9,984 nucleotides of DNA, from NCBI GenBank assembly GCA_013619035.1, contig JABXKX010000101.1, positions 1-9,984 of the forward strand, given 5' to 3'. The notes beneath the pieces are model-generated. The model ran no database searches and was not told the origin of the DNA. It saw only the letters and a list, made by a program, of their open reading frames with translations. A program made the translations under genes and the position numbers. The number at the start of each line of letters is the position of its first letter. Position 1 is the first letter of the stretch. The DNA comes from Peptostreptococcaceae bacterium. GTDB lineage: Bacteria; Bacillota_A; Clostridia; Peptostreptococcales; Acidaminobacteraceae. Shown here one piece after another: positions 5,494 to 9,984 of this stretch.

Positions 5494-6840
5494 ACCCACA
5501 CTTACTTTAGATTCTGGATATCTTATTAGAGCTTTCACTTTTTGTTGATCTGCTAGTGCAAATACGATAGTAAGTGCTCCAACTCGTCCTGCAAACATTG
5601 TAAATATAATAATCAGTTGCCCTAATGTAGACAAGCTAGATGTATATCCTAATGAGAGTCCTACTGTACCTAAAGCAGAAATCGCTTCAAATAATAATGT
5701 TATAAAACTTGCCCCTTTTTCTGTAATTGTAAGTAAAAATACCACAAAGAATCCAAGACTAACACCAACACCAACAACTGTTAGTGCTCTATTAACATTG
5801 TCCATTGAGATTCTACGTTTAGAGAACTCAACATCATCTCTATTTTTAACAACAGAAATAATCAATAATATGACAAGAGCGATGGTTGTTGTTTTCATAC
5901 CACCAGCAGTTGATCCAGGTGATCCTCCAATAAACATCAAAATAACCGTTAAAAGCTTAGAGGAATCGTACATCTGATCCAATGGCAATGTATTAAAACC
6001 AGCGGTTCTAGTCGTAACAGATTGGAACATAGATGCTGTTAATTTACCTTTAAAAGATAAATCCTTCATTGTATTTGGATTATTAAATTCTAATACAAAG
6101 AACAGTACAAATCCCAATAAAATTAAGATAATTGTCATCATAACAACAATCTTTGAGTGAAGTGATAACTTTTTATAACTTCTACTTTTTATAAGATCAA
6201 TAATTACAGTAAAGCCAAGACCACCTAAAATAATCAAACTCATAACAATAAAATTAATGGATAAATTCTCAGTATAAGGGGTTAAACTTCTACCACCACC
6301 TATAATATCAAATCCTGCATTACAAAAAGCGGAAACAGAGTGGAAAACACCGAAGAAAATTCCCTTCTTAGTACCGTATTCTGGTATGAAATTCATAGCT
6401 AAAAAGAACGCTCCAATACCTTCTATTATAAATGTTGTGATGATGATATATTTTGTTAATCTTACAACCCCTTGGATTGTAAATTGGTTTAAAGCTTCTT
6501 GCATAATCAAACGACTCTTCAAAGAGATTTTCCGTCCAATAATTAACGCCACTGATGTCGCCATTGTCATGATGCCTAAACCACCGATTTGAATTAAAAT
6601 CAAAATGATAATTTGGCCAGCCATATTCCAATGTGTTCCCGTATCAACAACCACAAGACCAGTTACACATACTGCAGAAGTTGATGTGAATAAAGCTTTC
6701 AAAAAACCTGTTGCTTCACCCGTTTGTGTTACTAATGATGTTGATAATAGTATAGCACCGACTAATATAATAAACGCAAAACCCAATACAAGTACTTGCG
6801 CGGGATTTAACTGTTGAATTTTTAATTTGTTTTTTAGCAT
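5491..6840 (-). CDS. ktrB: Potassium uptake channel subunit KtrB (TrkH/Ktr family)
   Basis: Integral membrane K+-translocating subunit of the Ktr system. From the ATG at 6840 it has 449 residues, close to known KtrB. It shows the four-fold repeated M1-P-M2 channel plan: pore loops with the single conserved selectivity-filter glycine at VCVTGLVV (57-64, Gly61), AFCNAGFDI (171-179, Gly176), VTTRTAGFNT (275-284, Gly281) and LGTVGLSLG (390-398, Gly394), each flanked by hydrophobic helices. The glycine- and serine-rich break GGSPGSTAGGMKTTT (305-319) matches the intramembrane gating loop of the third repeat. The start is chosen because GGAGG (6849-6845) lies just before the ATG; an in-frame TTG at 6855 would put that Shine-Dalgarno inside the gene and has no good site of its own. 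First gene of ktrBA-methyltransferase, with ktrA 8 bp downstream. Confidence 0.96.
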   Translation of the reverse strand: MLKNKLKIQQLNPAQVLVLGFAFIILVGAILLSTSLVTQTGEATGFLKALFTSTSAVCVTGLVVVDTGTHWNMAGQIIILILIQIGGLGIMTMATSVALIIGRKISLKSRLIMQEALNQFTIQGVVRLTKYIIITTFIIEGIGAFFLAMNFIPEYGTKKGIFFGVFHSVSAFCNAGFDIIGGGRSLTPYTENLSINFIVMSLIILGGLGFTVIIDLIKSRSYKKLSLHSKIVVMMTIILILLGFVLFFVLEFNNPNTMKDLSFKGKLTASMFQSVTTRTAGFNTLPLDQMYDSSKLLTVILMFIGGSPGSTAGGMKTTTIALVILLIISVVKNRDDVEFSKRRISMDNVNRALTVVGVGVSLGFFVVFLLTITEKGASFITLLFEAISALGTVGLSLGYTSSLSTLGQLIIIFTMFAGRVGALTIVFALADQQKVKALIRYPESKVSVG

Positions 6841-6844
6841 CTTT

Positions 6845-6849
6845 CCTCC
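6845..6849 (-). promoter_or_regulatory. ktrB Shine-Dalgarno that fixes the ATG start
   Basis: TGGAGGAAAG directly precedes the ATG at 6840-6838. The spacing is on the short side, but it is the only good site. It falls within the first codons of a five-residue longer frame beginning at TTG 6855-6853, which argues against that longer start. Confidence 0.8.
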
Positions 6850-6865
6850 ATTCAAACTCTTTACT

Positions 6866-6876
6866 ATTATAACATA
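6866..6876 (-). promoter_or_regulatory. Extended -10 promoter for ktrB-ktrA-methyltransferase
   Basis: The minus strand reads TATGTTATAAT (6876-6866), a perfect TATAAT preceded by the TRTGN extension, which can compensate for a poor -35. The -35 area (about 6889-6894) shows only weak matches. Predicted start is about 6859, leaving a leader of roughly 20 nt before the ATG. That is too short for a cyclic di-AMP (ydaO-type) riboswitch of the kind that controls some K+ transporter genes. Confidence 0.75.
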
Positions 6877-6905
6877 TTACTTATATTTTGAAAGTAAAGA
6901 ACATG

Positions 6906-6931
6906 AAAATAGCCGTTCAATGAACGGCTAT
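6906..6931 (-). terminator. Rho-independent terminator after the chemoreceptor gene
   Basis: A 9-bp perfect stem, ATAGCCGTT (6909-6917 on the plus strand) with AACGGCTAT (6923-6931), has a CAATG loop and is GC-rich in its middle. On the minus strand it exits into TTTTC (6909-6905). It lies 5 bp past the chemoreceptor stop and about 30 bp before the ktrB -10 element, so it insulates ktr transcription from the upstream gene. Confidence 0.85.
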
Positions 6932-6935
6932 CAAT

Positions 6936-8993
6936 TTAGACTTTAAAAAATTGGATTTTTACATTCAGTTCACTAGAAAGTTCATTTAATCGTTCTGCAC
7001 TTATTGCAACTTGCTCAACCGCTTTTGTTTGTTCATCCATTGATTGCTCAACTTGTTCTGTCGCAGCGGCGGTTTCTTCGGAAATTGCAGAAATGTTAGT
7101 TACAGCATTGATCAATTCATTTTTACTCGTATCTAGTTCTGAAAGTTCTTGTGTAACTGTTTCAATCTGTACTGAAATGTTCTCAACCGAAGTAAATATT
7201 TTATCAAATGACGCATTCACATCACCTAAAGCTTCATTCTGTTGTAAGTTCATTTCACTTACTTCATTCATAACATGTACTGTATCTTGGCTCACATTTT
7301 GAATATCAACAATAATGGTTCTAATTTCATCCGCAGCTTCACTAGAACTTTCAGCTAATTTTCTAATTTCATCTGCTACAACAGCAAAGCCTCTACCTGC
7401 TTCACCCGCTCTTGCAGCTTCAATAGAAGCATTTAAAGCCAATAAATTGGTTTGTTCTGAAATGGAAGTAATCGTTCCTATAATATCTGTAATCGCATTA
7501 GCTTTCTGATCTAAATTATCAATAGCAGTTTTTACACGACCATTTGATTCATTTGACTGATCCGATTTATCTTTTAATGAACTTAAAGCATTTAAACCTG
7601 TTTTATTCATTTCTATAGCAAGTTCAGCATTATCCTTCATCGCATTAGAATTGTCCATTAAAATGGTAAACTGTCTTCTAATATCACCAGCTATTGTTGC
7701 ACCAGTCTCAGCATCGTTTGCGGTTTCTTGTGTGCCATGCGTAATCTCTTGTACAGTAAGTGCAACTTGATCTACTGTAGCATTGGTTTCTTCACTCATT
7801 GCTGCTAGATTAGAAGCCGCATCTACCATATCTTTAGAGACGTGTTTGGTCTCTGCAATCAAATCCTGAACAGATGTTGTCATATCATTTAAACCATTAG
7901 CTAATAATAAAGTTTCATCATTGGATTTCACATCTACTACGGTTGTAAAATCGCCATCTTTAATTTTCTCGATGGCTTCAACAATTGCTTTAATCGGTTT
8001 TGTAATACTTCTACCCATAAGGATCGAAACCAATATAGCTGCCACAGCTGAGATAATAACAACAACAATAATAGTAATAATAATTCTGCTTACAATGGCT
8101 AATACTTCTTTTTCTGGAATACTTGAAGCTACAATCCAACCATTGCTTAAATGACCATAAGCTGCTATGACATTAGAGCCATCATCATCTCTTTCATATT
8201 TCTCAAATCCAGTATCATTGGCTTTCATTTCATCTAACAGAAATTGATAATCACCTGCATCAAGTATATTCGACTCAAATTTAGCATTTTTATGAATCAT
8301 AACTCTACCATCTGGATGCATTAAGTATAAATACCCGGTCTCAAATAATACTGTTTGTCCAAGCATTTCTTCTACATCATCCAAATATAAATCCATACCA
8401 ACTAAACCAATTGCTTGACCATCTACTATAATCGGTGTTACAAAAGAGGTAATCAAACCACCTGCAGCTGACTCATATGGGAATGTCCATGAAGTTATTT
8501 TTTTATCTACCGGATCAGAATACCATGGAATATCATTGGATTCATAATATTCTTCTCCAAATGAATCTTGTAAAGCATAAGAACCATCAGCTTGTTCTAA
8601 CATCCAAATATCAACTTCTTGATCAAACATTTTTGTATTAAAGTAAACATAAATAGATTTAGTTAACTCTGTATTCTCTCCAACTGTACCTAATCTTTTT
8701 GCTAATTCTTTTTTATAATCTTGCAAATACATTTTATCGCGAAGTGCTTTGTTCACATCAACTTCTGCTTTGATTTCATTTACAATCACACTTACTGCAG
8801 ATTCAATGTCAGAAAAACTCCGTTCAAACTCATGTACGCTGGCTTCAATTTGTGTTTCAGCAGCTTTTCGAGCTTCTCCACCGACATTTTTATTGATTTG
8901 AAGACCTATTATACCACCTATCGCAATAAGCGAAATGATATTAACAAGTAAAATTGATCTCATGATTTTTGCTGATATTTTTTTAGTTTTCAT
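6936..8993 (-). CDS. Methyl-accepting chemotaxis protein with dCache sensor
   Basis: Transmembrane chemoreceptor of 685 residues that signals through CheW/CheA to the flagellar motor. Domains in order: TM1 at about 12-31; an extracellular double-Cache (dCache_1) domain at about 40-295, with NDIPWYSD (153-160), ITSWTFPY (166-173) and VGMDLYLDD (198-206); TM2 at about 299-326; a HAMP domain at about 327-380 beginning with SITKPI; then a long helical signalling hairpin. The conserved tip runs from [20 protein letters not shown] (513-532) to [16 protein letters not shown] (533-548). Likely methylation helices include [14 protein letters not shown] (397-410) and [14 protein letters not shown] (635-648). 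No C-terminal CheR-docking pentapeptide is present; it ends QFFKV. The sensor keeps most of the dCache amino-acid pocket pattern (Tyr150, Trp157, Tyr158, Tyr173, Asp201) but has Ile155 where the carboxylate-binding Arg is expected. The ATG follows GGGAGG at good spacing. It implies a motile host, although no other chemotaxis gene is in the window. Confidence 0.96.
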   Translation of the reverse strand: MKTKKISAKIMRSILLVNIISLIAIGGIIGLQINKNVGGEARKAAETQIEASVHEFERSFSDIESAVSVIVNEIKAEVDVNKALRDKMYLQDYKKELAKRLGTVGENTELTKSIYVYFNTKMFDQEVDIWMLEQADGSYALQDSFGEEYYESNDIPWYSDPVDKKITSWTFPYESAAGGLITSFVTPIIVDGQAIGLVGMDLYLDDVEEMLGQTVLFETGYLYLMHPDGRVMIHKNAKFESNILDAGDYQFLLDEMKANDTGFEKYERDDDGSNVIAAYGHLSNGWIVASSIPEKEVLAIVSRIIITIIVVVIISAVAAILVSILMGRSITKPIKAIVEAIEKIKDGDFTTVVDVKSNDETLLLANGLNDMTTSVQDLIAETKHVSKDMVDAASNLAAMSEETNATVDQVALTVQEITHGTQETANDAETGATIAGDIRRQFTILMDNSNAMKDNAELAIEMNKTGLNALSSLKDKSDQSNESNGRVKTAIDNLDQKANAITDIIGTITSISEQTNLLALNASIEAARAGEAGRGFAVVADEIRKLAESSSEAADEIRTIIVDIQNVSQDTVHVMNEVSEMNLQQNEALGDVNASFDKIFTSVENISVQIETVTQELSELDTSKNELINAVTNISAISEETAAATEQVEQSMDEQTKAVEQVAISAERLNELSSELNVKIQFFKV

Positions 8994-9021
8994 TTGATCC
9001 TCCCATAATTTCGACTCTCTT

Positions 9022-9051
9022 TATATACCCGAAATATGATGATAAAATCAA
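9022..9051 (-). promoter_or_regulatory. Possible sigma-A-type promoter for the chemoreceptor gene
   Basis: TTGATT (9051-9046) and TATATA (9027-9022), each four of six to consensus, are separated by 18 bp in the 69-bp gap between degV and the chemoreceptor. A start near 9015 would give a leader of about 20 nt carrying the GGGAGG site. The match is modest. No terminator follows degV, so co-transcription from upstream is equally possible. A sigma-D (motility) promoter was looked for and not convincingly found. Confidence 0.4.
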
Positions 9052-9062
9052 ACTAACCATAT

Positions 9063-9917
9063 TTAAATCTCTTTTTTCCAAAAGTACAAACCAACAAATC
9101 CTGGTCCAGTATGCACACCTATTGCACATCCTACATCATTAATAATTATTTTTTCTATATTGAGTTCCATTCTTAATTGTTTTTCGAGTTTTTTAGCAGT
9201 ATTGTAATCATTACCGTGATTAATAAAAACAACCTCACTATCTGGGTTTACCATTTCAACAATATAATCTAACATTTTTCTATGAGCTTTCTTAGTGCCT
9301 CTCACTTTAGTTTTAGGAAAAATTTTACCATCTTCTAAACCTAATAGGACATTTATTTTCAACGCCGCTCCAATTGAGTATTGTGCTTTATTTAAGCGTC
9401 CACCATGATACAGATATTTCAAATCTGGAATTGAGTAAATATGCTCAATCTGTGCTTTATTACTTTCAATCCATTGACTTATTTCTGATGATAATTTATT
9501 ATTATCAGCCATTTTAGCAGCTTCCATAACTAGCAGACCTTGACCTAAAGTCGCACATTTTGAATCAATAATATTGATATCAATATTGGGATATACGTCT
9601 CTCAATTCATTTACAGCCAACTGAGCTGTGCTCATTGTACCTGATAATCTAGAAGAAAAAGAAATATAAATCACACTTCTACTTTCTTTTGCACATTTTA
9701 AAAACTCATCATAATATTTAGAATAAGGTACTTGACCTGTATAAATCTTTTCTCCAGCTTCCACATGTTGTATCACTTCTACTGAGTGAATTGTAACACT
9801 ATCTTCATACTCTTTGTCATTTACATAAACACATAAAGGTAATACCGTAATGTTATATTCTTCTATTATGGATTTTGGTAAATCGGATCCGCTATCGGTA
9901 ACTATTTTCACTTTCAT
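9063..9917 (-). CDS. DegV-family fatty-acid-binding protein (FakB-like)
   Basis: Cytoplasmic DegV/EDD-fold protein. Characterised members (FakB) bind one fatty acid and present it to the FakA kinase for phosphorylation and entry into phospholipid synthesis. The length of 284 residues is typical. Family signatures: TDSGSDLP (7-14) near the N terminus; TGQVP (60-64) at the usual TSQPS position, with Ser and Pro changed; SSRLSGT (88-94, Ser92 in the ligand carboxylate region); IDSKCATLGQG (117-127); LYHGGRLNKAQ (169-179) at the lid/GGR motif; and IGVHTGPGFVGLYFW (266-280) at the C-terminal conserved His-Gly-Pro-Gly segment. The TSQPS divergence may alter acyl-chain or head-group contacts but the protein looks intact. 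The start has AAGGAG (9929-9924) upstream. fakA is not in the window; several FakB paralogues per genome are usual. The ligand cannot be predicted. The chemoreceptor gene follows after 69 bp. Confidence 0.93.
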   Translation of the reverse strand: MKVKIVTDSGSDLPKSIIEEYNITVLPLCVYVNDKEYEDSVTIHSVEVIQHVEAGEKIYTGQVPYSKYYDEFLKCAKESRSVIYISFSSRLSGTMSTAQLAVNELRDVYPNIDINIIDSKCATLGQGLLVMEAAKMADNNKLSSEISQWIESNKAQIEHIYSIPDLKYLYHGGRLNKAQYSIGAALKINVLLGLEDGKIFPKTKVRGTKKAHRKMLDYIVEMVNPDSEVVFINHGNDYNTAKKLEKQLRMELNIEKIIINDVGCAIGVHTGPGFVGLYFWKKEI

Positions 9918-9940
9918 ATTTTCTCCTTTTTGTTAAGCTT

Positions 9941-9969
9941 ATTAAAAGACTTCTTAAATCTTTTTTAAA
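9941..9969 (-). promoter_or_regulatory. Weak promoter candidate upstream of degV
   Basis: TTTAAA (9969-9964) and TTTAAT (9946-9941) are spaced 17 bp apart and lie a suitable distance from the degV Shine-Dalgarno. This DNA is extremely AT-rich, so such matches are expected by chance. The window ends 67 bp upstream of degV, and nothing else recognisable is in that stretch. Confidence 0.25.
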
Positions 9970-9984
9970 TAAGTACTGTTGTAT

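Noticed and set aside
6368..6631. Minus-strand 87-codon open frame inside ktrB in another frame
   Set aside because: It is fully contained in ktrB, has unusual composition, no family resemblance and no Shine-Dalgarno; it is a frame shadow.
6841..6935. Cyclic di-AMP or other riboswitch controlling ktrB
   Set aside because: The promoter sits directly upstream with a leader of about 20 nt, and the preceding hairpin belongs to the chemoreceptor terminator. There is no room for an aptamer.
8994..9062. Sigma-D (motility) promoter for the chemoreceptor
   Set aside because: No TAAA element with a well-spaced GCCGATAT-like -10 was found; TTTCGGGTATA is only a superficial resemblance.
9942..9968. AT-rich inverted repeat (TTAAAAGA / TCTTTTTTAA) upstream of degV, possibly a terminator of an off-window gene
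   Set aside because: The stem has essentially no GC content and a nine-base loop, and AT-rich DNA gives such repeats by chance; the upstream gene is not visible.
1..9984. CRISPR array, tRNA or rRNA genes, insertion sequences, defence or prophage genes
   Set aside because: No regularly spaced repeats, tRNA-like TTCGA arms with CCA context, transposase motifs or terminal repeats were seen; nearly all the window is accounted for by conserved housekeeping genes.

Overview
The window looks like chromosomal core DNA from an AT-rich member of the Bacillota. All recognisable genes lie on the minus strand, so the natural reading direction is from position 9984 down to 1. The taxonomic call rests on AT-rich composition, AGGAGG-type Shine-Dalgarno sites, a T-box leader, KtrAB-type potassium uptake, a DegV/FakB protein, a four-cysteine PheS, and the ktrB-ktrA-trmH-pheS-pheT order, which from memory is common in Clostridia, especially Lachnospirales-like genomes. 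TGA is used as a stop (ktrA), so the Mycoplasma code is excluded. Genus cannot be fixed from the sequence alone.

Layout in transcription order: (1) a DegV-family fatty-acid-binding protein (9917-9063); (2) a transmembrane methyl-accepting chemotaxis protein with an extracellular double-Cache sensor (8993-6936), closed by a compact terminator (6931-6906); (3) an extended -10 promoter driving ktrB (6840-5491), ktrA (5482-4826) and a SpoU/TrmH-type rRNA 2'-O-methyltransferase (4829-4083), tightly packed with an 8-nt gap and a 4-nt overlap; (4) a sigma-A-type promoter and a tRNA-Phe-type T-box leader with UUC specifier, UGGU acceptor bulge and intrinsic terminator (about 4018-3793), then a 135-nt AT-rich spacer; (5) pheS (3657-2638) and pheT (2627-231), translationally coupled and closed by a strong hairpin terminator (220-184); (6) the first 40 codons of an unidentified membrane or secreted protein (148-27), cut by the contig end.

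Bases 1-26 are not genomic. They are the 3' part of the Illumina Nextera Read 1 transposase adapter, including the complete 19-bp mosaic end. The end of this contig is therefore untrimmed library adapter, and the partial reading frame runs open into it.

Functionally the window joins translation quality and supply (PheRS under tRNA charging control, and an rRNA methyltransferase) with potassium homeostasis (KtrAB), plus environmental sensing (chemoreceptor) and lipid handling (DegV). I found no mobile element, CRISPR array, tRNA, rRNA or defence locus, and no convincing new system. The observations most worth following are the T-box with a long post-terminator spacer, and the chemoreceptor pocket, which keeps most of a known amino-acid-binding motif but has Ile where the carboxylate-binding Arg is expected.
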